A stretch of DNA of 64,000 nt, taken from assembly GCA_005518185.1 (NCBI GenBank), contig RKSN01000002.1, forward strand, positions 434,001-498,000, in the 5' to 3' direction. Positions 15,197-22,827 of the stretch are shown piece after piece. The DNA comes from Chakrabartia godavariana (GTDB taxonomy: Bacteria; Pseudomonadota; Alphaproteobacteria; Sphingomonadales; Sphingomonadaceae). A program made the position numbers and the translations under genes. The number at the start of each line of letters is the position of its first letter. Position 1 is the first letter of the stretch. Below the pieces are notes generated by a model. The model was not told the DNA's origin, did no database searches, and was given only the letters and a program-made list of their open reading frames with translations.

Positions 15197-17350
15197 TCAG
15201 AAGTCGATCGACGCAGATGCCTTGAAGGTCCGGGGTTGTCCCTGCAGTAGAGCGGCATTGAACACGTCGAATGCCGACGCCCAGTAACGCTTGTTGGCGA
15301 CGTTATCGACCGTGAAGCGCAGTGTGACCGGCTTTTCGCCCGCAGCGAACACATAGCGTGTGCCGACATCAAACCGGGTCCAGCTGGCGATCTGCAGCGT
15401 GTTCGCGACATCGACGGGCTGGCTGCCCGTATGGACGACCCGACCTGTGAGTGTCAGGCCGGAAATGCCTGCAACGTCCCATTCCACATTGGCGTTGGCT
15501 GCAAAGTCGGGGACGCCGACCGCTTTCTTGCCATCATTGGTGCCGCCCGCCGTCTGGCGAAGCTTGGCATCGATGATCGACAAGCCACCAATGAGGCGAA
15601 GTCCTTTCGTTACTTCGCCGGCCAGGCTCAGTTCAATCCCGCGGTTACGCTGCTTTCCGAACAGACCATAGACTTGGCCAGCCGCTGGATTGGCTGGATC
15701 GACGGACACCGCAAATGCGCTCGGCCTATCGATCTGGAACACCGCAACACTGGCATCGAGGCCGCCGAAATTGACCTTGCCGCCGGCTTCATACTGCGTC
15801 GATTTAAAGGGCGCGAATACCTCGCCGGGGTTAGTGAGAAGAGGATCCAACGGTGCCGTCGGGCCCTGTTGCAGGCCTTCGATGCGGTTCGCGAAGAGCG
15901 ACACGCCCGAGGCCGGCTTGATCACAACGCCCACAACGGGCGTGATCGCGTTCTCATCATAGGTGCTGTCGAGCTGACCGCCATTGTAATAGTTGTAGCT
16001 CTTGACCTGAATGGATTGCAGACGAAGCCCACCTGTCACGAGAACGCGGTCTCCCCAAAAGCCAATGGTGTCGGATGCGAACATGCTCGACAGCTTTGTG
16101 CGCGAGATGGGGAACGGATCGCGGAGATTGCCGCCGACAAATGCGGAGGCCGGAATGGCGGCAACCGGGGTTTTGTAAATGTTCGTTGCGAACCCCGCAA
16201 AGCCGGGGCCGTAGAGGAAGTCGAAAGCGTTGCGGTTGGTCTGCCAGATGGTGTTGCCACCGAGATTGATCTCGTGCGTGACAGCAGAGCCGAGCTTCAC
16301 GCGGAAGCCGCCTTCAACTGCTTCGTTATTGTCTGTGCGCGGAACAAAAAGTGCGTTGCCGTTGGCGGCACCGGTTGTTGCATTCAGCACGGTTATGCCG
16401 CCGTAAATGCCGTCCTCGCTGCCGTCGCGCGCGCCGGCTGTGATGTAGAGCATCGCGTTGTCCGCCACGTCATATTCGAAACGGGCGGTTCCAAACACGT
16501 CCCGCAACGTGGTGTAGGTCCAGGGCTGAGCGTAGTTCTGATCCGCTTTGGGAACGGCCGGGATGACCGTTGTGCCAATCGTCACCTTGGGGCGCAGCCC
16601 CTTCACCTCGACCTTCTGGTAGCCGAGATCAAGCGTCAGCCGCGTATTGTCCGTGCTCCAATCAAAGGCGCCGCCGATCACTGCGGTTCGACGAAACTCG
16701 TCGTTGATCGACACGTCGCCGCTGCGGAAGGCCCCGTTGATGCGGACACCAAACTCCGCGCCCGATCCGAAACGCCTCGCGACATCAAAGCTGCCGCCGA
16801 GGTTGGCGTCCGAGGTATAACCAAGCGTGACGCGGTTGAGCGGGCCCTGTCCCGCCCGCTTGAGCTGAAGGTTCACGCTGCCGCCAATGCCCGAGCCGCC
16901 GGGGGCGGCGCCGTTGAGGAAGGCGGACGCACCGTTCAGCACCTGGACGCTTTCAAACAATTCCGGCGCGACGAGTTGGCGCGGAGAGATGCCATACAGG
17001 CCATTCATGCCAACATCGTCGCCGAACAGCTGGAACCCCCGGATGACAAATTGCTCGGAGGCGTTGCCAAAGCCGTAGCTGGTGCGCACGGTCGGATCGT
17101 TTTCAAGCACTTGGCCCAAGGTCTGGGGCTGCTGGTTGAGGATCAGCGCTTCGTTGTAGGACCGGACGGTAAAAGGAACATCCTCCGCCTTTTTGTTACC
17201 GAGCGCGCCAAGATCGCCCTCCGCAAAAACCTTGGTTTCATTCTGTCGCTGCGCCGTCACGACAATCTCGTCCGACTGGGCAAGCGCAGGAAAGGCAGCG
17301 AGCGCCAGTGCAGTTGCGGAGGTCGCGGCGAGAAAACGGGGGAAGTTCAT
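15197..17350 (-). CDS. TonB-dependent siderophore receptor
   Basis: A 717-residue outer-membrane receptor. A signal peptide (cleavage near FPALAQ) is followed by a TonB-box-like DEIVVTAQ, a plug domain (DPTVRTSYGFGNASEQFVIRGF; LNGASAFLNGAAPGGSGIGGSVNL) and a beta-barrel ending in a terminal Phe (KASASIDF). The plug pattern is that of ferric-siderophore receptors. It is the last gene of a three-gene unit with PepSY and a small membrane protein, behind a Fur box. Start 17350 overlaps the upstream stop by 4 bp. Confidence 0.9.
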   Translation of the reverse strand: MNFPRFLAATSATALALAAFPALAQSDEIVVTAQRQNETKVFAEGDLGALGNKKAEDVPFTVRSYNEALILNQQPQTLGQVLENDPTVRTSYGFGNASEQFVIRGFQLFGDDVGMNGLYGISPRQLVAPELFESVQVLNGASAFLNGAAPGGSGIGGSVNLQLKRAGQGPLNRVTLGYTSDANLGGSFDVARRFGSGAEFGVRINGAFRSGDVSINDEFRRTAVIGGAFDWSTDNTRLTLDLGYQKVEVKGLRPKVTIGTTVIPAVPKADQNYAQPWTYTTLRDVFGTARFEYDVADNAMLYITAGARDGSEDGIYGGITVLNATTGAANGNALFVPRTDNNEAVEGGFRVKLGSAVTHEINLGGNTIWQTNRNAFDFLYGPGFAGFATNIYKTPVAAIPASAFVGGNLRDPFPISRTKLSSMFASDTIGFWGDRVLVTGGLRLQSIQVKSYNYYNGGQLDSTYDENAITPVVGVVIKPASGVSLFANRIEGLQQGPTAPLDPLLTNPGEVFAPFKSTQYEAGGKVNFGGLDASVAVFQIDRPSAFAVSVDPANPAAGQVYGLFGKQRNRGIELSLAGEVTKGLRLIGGLSIIDAKLRQTAGGTNDGKKAVGVPDFAANANVEWDVAGISGLTLTGRVVHTGSQPVDVANTLQIASWTRFDVGTRYVFAAGEKPVTLRFTVDNVANKRYWASAFDVFNAALLQGQPRTFKASASIDF

Positions 17351-17580
17351 GGGTGGACTTTCTTCTTGCTTGTTGTTTCGGGGAGGACTTGCCCGCGCCG
17401 CCGCCACATTTCAGTGAAGACGGCGATCGGCAGGATCAGGAGAGTTATGGCGAGCAGATCACGCCATCCGTCCCCGGTCAGGCCAAGGATAAGACCAGTC
17501 AGGCTGGTGGCCATCAGGATGAGCGGTGCGGCGAAGACCCGGCGGAGCCGTTGCGGCGGAAGGCGTGCGGGTCGTCTCAC
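17347..17580 (-). CDS. Small two-helix membrane protein of the PepSY-TonB operon
   Basis: A 77-residue protein with a basic N-terminus (MRRPARLPPQRLRR), two hydrophobic segments (about 15-33 and 39-58) and a charged tail. It overlaps both neighbours by 4 bp (ATGA-type coupling), so it is translated with the PepSY protein and the receptor. No named domain is recognised. It probably assists the PepSY membrane protein in iron release or reduction. Confidence 0.7.
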   Translation of the reverse strand: MRRPARLPPQRLRRVFAAPLILMATSLTGLILGLTGDGWRDLLAITLLILPIAVFTEMWRRRGQVLPETTSKKKVHP

Positions 17581-18734
17581 GCGCTGGCCTCCAGCGCGGC
17601 GCCTCGCAAAATCTCCTCGACGCGTGCGTCAGCAGTGGCCGAATTGCGCCGCAACCACAGCAGAAGGCCCGTCCACAGCACCCTGATCGTCAGCAGGGTC
17701 ATCGCAGCCCAGATCGGCTTCAGTCCGAGCCCGCCATAGTCGCCAAAGTGCAGCGGCTTGGACAGCATCAGTGCCTGGTTGACGGCAGGCATATCGGCCA
17801 TGTCGGTGAGCTTGCCAGTTTCGGCGTCCACAAGCGCGGGGGTGAGAACATGGCTCGTGAGTGGCGTACTTCCCTGAAAGAAGATGGCGTAATGATGCGC
17901 ACTGCTCCACGCGCCGCCGGGAAAGCCGATGAACTGAGGGGACAGGCCAGGCTGCGCCGCTCGCGCCGCGGCCATGGCGCGATCGACCGATCCGTAGCGC
18001 GTCGGCGGCAGCGGCGCTTCCCCTTCATAGGCCGACACCATTTCTCGCAGGGCACCGTTGCGCCAATTGTCCGTCAGCGGATCTGCGAACGCGTTGATCA
18101 CGCCGGTCAAGCCGACGACGAGCGTCCAGCCGAGCGTCACAGCACCGAGGAGATTATGCTCGTCCAGTCGCGCCGTCCGCACGCTCTTTTCCGTCCGCCA
18201 TGCGCCAAACGGCAACCGGCGCATGAACGGCGCATAGAGAACGAGGCCTGACAGGATCGCCAGCACGAACAGCACGCCCATGGCGCCCAAGAACAGCATC
18301 CCCGGCAGGCCAAGGAACATGTCGGTGTGCAACTGCAGAAGGAAATCCATCACGCCTTCATCGCGCACTTCGCCAATGCTCTCGCCGGTCGAGCGGTTGT
18401 ACGAGAAAAGGCGCATGTCCGTCTCGGCCGCGTCGGGGACCGGTCCCGTTGTCACCGTGATGACGGGGTTGTCCTGACTGAAGCCGACGAACAGAGGAAC
18501 GCCGCCCCCCGCGTCACGCAGAGCCTTGGAAATGATACTGTCCAGCGGCAGCCCCTCAGCGGCGGACGCCGGTCCTTCCAGCTTTGACGATGCGCCATGT
18601 TCGCTGACCGCTTCAATCTCTTCGTGGAAGATGAGCGGCAAGCCGGTCAGGCACAACATGAGCAGAAACAGCGTGCAAACCAGGCTGCTCCATTTGTGGA
18701 TCAGGAACCAGGATTTGATTGTCCGACGTGTCAC
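17577..18734 (-). CDS. PepSY-associated transmembrane protein
   Basis: A 385-residue inner-membrane protein with the N-terminal WFLIHKWSSLVCTLFLLMLCLTG helix pattern of the PepSY-TM family split by its usual His, and further helices near 195-215, 240-260 and 345-365, with periplasmic PepSY-like segments between. Family members near siderophore receptors are proposed to act as ferric-siderophore reductases. The GTG at 18734 is used as start. The Fur box lies 64 bp upstream. Confidence 0.85.
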   Translation of the reverse strand: MTRRTIKSWFLIHKWSSLVCTLFLLMLCLTGLPLIFHEEIEAVSEHGASSKLEGPASAAEGLPLDSIISKALRDAGGGVPLFVGFSQDNPVITVTTGPVPDAAETDMRLFSYNRSTGESIGEVRDEGVMDFLLQLHTDMFLGLPGMLFLGAMGVLFVLAILSGLVLYAPFMRRLPFGAWRTEKSVRTARLDEHNLLGAVTLGWTLVVGLTGVINAFADPLTDNWRNGALREMVSAYEGEAPLPPTRYGSVDRAMAAARAAQPGLSPQFIGFPGGAWSSAHHYAIFFQGSTPLTSHVLTPALVDAETGKLTDMADMPAVNQALMLSKPLHFGDYGGLGLKPIWAAMTLLTIRVLWTGLLLWLRRNSATADARVEEILRGAALEASA

Positions 18735-18797
18735 TCTGGCTGGGCCGACTCTGCAAAAGAACGCGGCCGACCTAAGCGCGCATTGTCAGTTCGTCAA

Positions 18798-18812
18798 TGA
18801 TAATCATTCTCA
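18798..18812. promoter_or_regulatory. Fur box
   Basis: TGATAATCATTCTCA matches the 7-1-7 Fur consensus TGATAATNATTATCA at 14 of 15 positions. It lies 64 bp ahead of the PepSY gene and predicts iron repression of the PepSY-TonB unit. Confidence 0.8.
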
Positions 18813-19006
18813 ATAGCAGAAAATGACTCGCCGCGGATTGAACCATCCCGGTCTCTGAGAAGTTGTCTGATGTGTAGCAAACCTTGAGTGCGTTCTAAGC
18901 GTTAAAACCAGGCGTGCATCCAAACGAGCTTTTGGTGCCGTCCGACATCTCCTTGAAACGGCAGTTATGTTCGCGGACGCGCGGCTCTTTCAGCAGCTAA
19001 ATGGCA

Positions 19007-19117
19007 CTAGTGGCTGCAATAGGGGCATCGCTCGTTGCCGTCTGCAGAGCGAACATAACCGCACAGCGCGCACATGGTCGGAACCAGCCAACGGAGGAAC
19101 TTGATCAGCCTTTTCAT
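19007..19117 (-). CDS. 36-residue zinc-ribbon-like peptide coupled to cobA
   Basis: A short reading frame starting in the cobA stop codon (ATGA overlap at 19117-19114) and ending at TAG (19009-19007). It encodes a basic, Trp-containing N-terminus (MKRLIKFLRWLVPT) followed by CALCGY and CPYC, two CxxC knuckles 15 residues apart, the pattern of a small zinc ribbon or rubredoxin-like knuckle. It is the last gene of the nirB-nirD-nasA-cobA run, every junction of which is overlapping or nearly so. It is too short for usual gene callers. Function unknown. Confidence 0.6.
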   Translation of the reverse strand: MKRLIKFLRWLVPTMCALCGYVRSADGNERCPYCSH

Positions 19118-19905
19118 AATACCGGCGTCTCCCGCGTGGCGTCCTGAGCGCCGCAACTTGCCGTCAGATCGCCATCCAATTTGCGCAAAGCTTCCCCAAT
19201 GAGCAGCATTGCTGGACCGGAACCTAGGGCTGCGCGCGCGGCCATCGGCAAGAGATCGAGACGGGTGCGGAAATGACGTTCGTCGGAGAGACTGGCATTC
19301 TCAACCAAGGCCACGGGGGTATCGACCGGGAGACCTGCGGCGATCAATTCGCGTGACACTTTGGCCGCCGCAGCCTTGCCCATGTAGACGGCAAGCGTCG
19401 CCTGCGGGTCGGCGAGCACTTCCCAATCCATGTCCAGTTCCTCGCCCGCGCGGGCATGGGCGGTGACCAAAACGAGTTTCCGCGCCAGTCCTCGCAGCGT
19501 CAGCGACGCGCCGAGCCCCGCAGCCGCAGCGCTTGCCGCCGTCACGCCGGGGCAGATCGAGACCGCGATTCCGCCCGCCCGACATGCGTCCATTTCTTCG
19601 GTGGCGCGCCCGAAAATGGAAGGGTCGCCGCCCTTCAACCGGACGACCCGTTCTCCGGAACGCGCGGCGGCAACAATAATCGCATCTATATCGCCCTGCG
19701 CCTTGGAATGTCGTCCCGATCGCTTCCCGACCGACACACGTCGCGCCGTTGGCTTCGCCAGGTCAAGAATATGGGCCCCTACGAGTGCGTCGTAGAAAAT
19801 GACGTCAGCAGCACGTATGAGCCGCTCCGCCTTGCGGGTCAGAAGTTCGGGGTCGCCGGGTCCCGCACCGACCAACCAGACTGTTCCGCTTGGAAAATCG
19901 ATCAT
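19114..19905 (-). CDS. cobA: Uroporphyrinogen-III C-methyltransferase (SUMT)
   Basis: A 263-residue methyltransferase making precorrin-2, the siroheme precursor needed by NirB. Motifs are VWLVGAGPGDPELLT at the N-terminus, VRLKGGDPSIFGRATEE, and CPGVTAASAAAA. Only the methyltransferase domain is present; the dehydrogenase/ferrochelatase part of CysG is absent and must be encoded elsewhere. The ATG at 19905 overlaps the nasA stop (ATGA). Its position at the end of the nitrate genes fits cofactor supply. Confidence 0.93.
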   Translation of the reverse strand: MIDFPSGTVWLVGAGPGDPELLTRKAERLIRAADVIFYDALVGAHILDLAKPTARRVSVGKRSGRHSKAQGDIDAIIVAAARSGERVVRLKGGDPSIFGRATEEMDACRAGGIAVSICPGVTAASAAAAGLGASLTLRGLARKLVLVTAHARAGEELDMDWEVLADPQATLAVYMGKAAAAKVSRELIAAGLPVDTPVALVENASLSDERHFRTRLDLLPMAARAALGSGPAMLLIGEALRKLDGDLTASCGAQDATRETPVL

Positions 19906-22481
19906 TCGGCAGCCTCCTTTGCCTCTTCGAGGACTTGTGCCAGCAGACGCGCGATTGCCGGACGACAGGACCCGCAATTGGTTCCGGCGCCCGTAGTCTT
20001 GCCGATTTCGCCCGTGCTCAAAGCGCCATCACAGACGGCCTCGCGGATGTCGTTGGCGCCGACGCCGTGGCAGACACAGATCGTCACGCCGCGATCGCGC
20101 TGCCGCCCGCCCGGCCGGCCGGCGAGAAGGCAGGGGGTGTCCGGCCTTGCAACGTCCAGCTGAGCGGCAATCCAGTCGCGCGGGGGCAGTTGGCCCGACC
20201 GCGTCATGAATAGCGCCGCGCGGAGGCTGCCGCCTTCTGCCAGCACCACCGTCCGGTGCATGCCGCGTTTGATGTCTTCCGCCTCAAGACGGATGCCTGC
20301 GGGAAGGAGGGCTGCAAGGTCCTGCACCTGGTCGCCAGCCAGTTCAAACAGCCAGCCGCCCTTGATGCGCGTCCTGCTCCACCAGAGCAGTGGCGGCAGT
20401 GTCGGCATCTCGCGGCTGACGAGAAAGGCGCGCCATTGGGGCGTAACCGGCACTACCCGTGCAGGCGTATCCTTGAAGCCTGGCTGGCCCGAAATGGGGT
20501 CGACCTCCGCCAGCGCCAACCGGTTGGACCGGCCTGCGGACGCCATCTCATCGGTCCAGTGCATGGGAACGAACACATCGCCGCTACGCTGCCCGGTTGT
20601 CACGTGCACGCGAAAGACCGATGCCCCCGCCTTTGTTTCAACGCGCGCGAGGCCCGTGTCGGACACGCCGAAGGCAGCCGCATCCTCCGGATGGATCTCA
20701 AGCAGCGGTTCCCGACGATGCAGAGACAAGGTCGGCGAAAGGCCGGTCCGTGTCATCGTATGCCAATGATCCCGGTAGCGGCCGGTGTTCAGACGGAGCG
20801 GATAGCGGTCACAGGCCGGACGGATTGCCGGCGACTCCACGGCGATCAAACGCGCCTTGCCATCAACGTGGCTGAACCGCGCTTTGAGCGGTGCTCGCCC
20901 ACCCCATTGAGAGGGTTCCATATCCTCATATTGCGCGTCGCTAAGGACCGAGAGCGGTCGGAGATCAAACGCCTTGCCGTGGGTCTGCGAAAGCGCCGTC
21001 ATGGACGCGTACTCACGGAAAATCTCGGCTGGACGGGAATAGGCGAATTCCGCGTGCCAACCCATGCGCGTCGCCACATCGGACAGGATGGCCCAGTCTG
21101 CGCGCGCCTCACCGGGCACCGCAAACAATGCGCGCTGTCGGCTGATCCGCCGCTCGCTGTTGGTGACGGTGCCCTCCTTTTCGCCCCAGGCGAGTGCTGG
21201 GAGCCGGATATGCGCCAACCGTGCCGTATCCGTGTCGGCGACAACGTCTGAGACAATGAGCGTTTCGCACCGCGCCAAAGCCTCGCGCACGAAGCCGGCA
21301 TCGGGCATGGAGACGGCCGGGTTGGTCGCCATTACCCAGAGAAATTTGACCCGCCCGTCACGAACGGCCCGGAACATATCGACCGCCTTGAAGCCCGGCC
21401 CCGCGCACAGGTTAGGCGTATTCCAGAAGTCCGCCACATCGGCGCGCTCCGCTGCTGAAAAACCAAGATGACAGGCCAAAGTGTTGGCAAGACCACCCAC
21501 TTCACGCCCGCCCATGGCGTTGGGCTGGCCGGTGATGGAAAATGGCCCGGCGCCGTCTTGGTTGATCCGGCCAAGTGCGAGATGCAGGTTGATGATCGCA
21601 TTGGCCTTGTCCGTGCCGGAACGGGATTGGTTTGCCCCTTGGCTGAACAAGGTGATCATGCGCGGGTGCGCGGCAACGAGGTTGGCCAACGCCGCAAAGT
21701 CGGCAGCGTCAATTCCATGTGCAGCGGTATCGAGCCGCTCGACAAATCCATCCGGGACAACGCAGCGGCTTGCAAGATAGGCCGCGTCAATCAGTCCGCG
21801 CTCACGCATGGCACCCAGCAGCGCGTTGAATAACGCCACGTCGCCATCAGGAGCGAGCTGGATATGCACATCCGCCTGCTCCGCTGTTTCCGTCCGTCTT
21901 GGGTCAATGACGACCAGCTTTGTCCCTCGCGCCGCGCGGGCCGCTTCGATCCGTTGCCAGATGACGGGATGACACCAGGCGGTGTTGGAGCCGACGAGCA
22001 GGATCAGGTCTGCCGCATCAAGGTCGTCATAGGTGCATGGCACAACATCCTCGCCAAAGGCCCGGTTGTGCGCGGCGACGGCGCTTGCCATGCACAGGCG
22101 ACTGTTGGTGTCGATATTTGCTGACCCGACGAAGCCCTTCATCAGCTTGTTGGCGACGTAATAGTCCTCGGTCAGGAGTTGGCCGGAGACGTAAAAGGCG
22201 ACGCTGTCTGGCCCGTGAGCGGCAATCGTCGTCCGCATCCTCTCTGCCACCTGATCGAGAGCGTCGTCCCAGCTTGCCCGACGGTCGCCGATCATGGGGT
22301 GGAGGAGTCGGCCCTCCAGCCCAACTGTTTCCCCGAGGTGCGTGCCCTTCGAACAGAGCCGTCCGAAGTTGGCGGGATGGTCCGGATCGCCTTTGATCGT
22401 GACCGAACGTTCGGCGGTCCCTTCGGCCTTGATGCCGCAGCCGACTCCGCAATAGGCGCACGTGGTCCGGACCGTCGCCAC
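19902..22481 (-). CDS. nasA: Assimilatory nitrate reductase, catalytic subunit with C-terminal BFD domain
   Basis: An 859-residue molybdopterin (bis-MGD) oxidoreductase that reduces nitrate to nitrite in the cytoplasm. The N-terminal [4Fe-4S] motif is CAYCGVGC with a fourth Cys in GRLCSKG, followed by the molybdopterin domains (NSRLCMASA; ANQSRSGTDKANAIINLH) and a molydopterin-binding C-domain (LNTGRYRDHWHTMTRTG). A BFD-like [2Fe-2S] domain (CVCHGV...TNCGSCRP) ends the protein, as in NasA forms lacking a separate electron-transfer subunit. GTG 22481, 4 bp after the nirD stop, is the likely start. Confidence 0.93.
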   Translation of the reverse strand: MATVRTTCAYCGVGCGIKAEGTAERSVTIKGDPDHPANFGRLCSKGTHLGETVGLEGRLLHPMIGDRRASWDDALDQVAERMRTTIAAHGPDSVAFYVSGQLLTEDYYVANKLMKGFVGSANIDTNSRLCMASAVAAHNRAFGEDVVPCTYDDLDAADLILLVGSNTAWCHPVIWQRIEAARAARGTKLVVIDPRRTETAEQADVHIQLAPDGDVALFNALLGAMRERGLIDAAYLASRCVVPDGFVERLDTAAHGIDAADFAALANLVAAHPRMITLFSQGANQSRSGTDKANAIINLHLALGRINQDGAGPFSITGQPNAMGGREVGGLANTLACHLGFSAAERADVADFWNTPNLCAGPGFKAVDMFRAVRDGRVKFLWVMATNPAVSMPDAGFVREALARCETLIVSDVVADTDTARLAHIRLPALAWGEKEGTVTNSERRISRQRALFAVPGEARADWAILSDVATRMGWHAEFAYSRPAEIFREYASMTALSQTHGKAFDLRPLSVLSDAQYEDMEPSQWGGRAPLKARFSHVDGKARLIAVESPAIRPACDRYPLRLNTGRYRDHWHTMTRTGLSPTLSLHRREPLLEIHPEDAAAFGVSDTGLARVETKAGASVFRVHVTTGQRSGDVFVPMHWTDEMASAGRSNRLALAEVDPISGQPGFKDTPARVVPVTPQWRAFLVSREMPTLPPLLWWSRTRIKGGWLFELAGDQVQDLAALLPAGIRLEAEDIKRGMHRTVVLAEGGSLRAALFMTRSGQLPPRDWIAAQLDVARPDTPCLLAGRPGGRQRDRGVTICVCHGVGANDIREAVCDGALSTGEIGKTTGAGTNCGSCRPAIARLLAQVLEEAKEAAE

Positions 22482-22485
22482 CGCG

Positions 22486-22827
22486 TCAGGCCGCCTTCTT
22501 GCCCAGAACGGCTTCGCGCAAAAGGTAGATGCGGCCAGCATCAACCTTCAATGGGATCGTCGGAACGCATCCCTTGTCGTCGCCCTGCGCTTCGCCGGTC
22601 TTGAGCGAAATATTCCAGTTGTGAAGCGGACAGGTCACGACGCTGCCATGGACGATGCCCTGGCTGAGGGGGCCGGCCCTATGCGGGCATTTGTTGACGA
22701 GCGCGTAGAATTGGTTGTCGAGGGTGTGGAAGACCGCAATTTCCTCGCCGCCCTGAACCGGAAGCGTGCGGGCGTTGCCGGGCGAGATCTGGCTCACCGG
22801 GCCGATATCGAGCCAATCACCGATCAT
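22486..22827 (-). CDS. nirD: Nitrite reductase small subunit
   Basis: A 113-residue Rieske-fold protein partnering NirB. Unlike the E. coli NirD, it retains both Rieske ligand pairs, CPHRAG and CPLHNW, so it could carry a [2Fe-2S] cluster. The ATG at 22827 overlaps the nirB stop by 4 bp (ATGA). It lies directly between nirB and nasA in the coupled run of reductase genes. Confidence 0.93.
   Translation of the reverse strand: MIGDWLDIGPVSQISPGNARTLPVQGGEEIAVFHTLDNQFYALVNKCPHRAGPLSQGIVHGSVVTCPLHNWNISLKTGEAQGDDKGCVPTIPLKVDAGRIYLLREAVLGKKAA

Noticed and set aside
15431-17686. A 751-codon plus-strand frame
   Set aside because: Antisense to the TonB receptor; rich in Arg/Gly/His as expected of a high-GC shadow frame.
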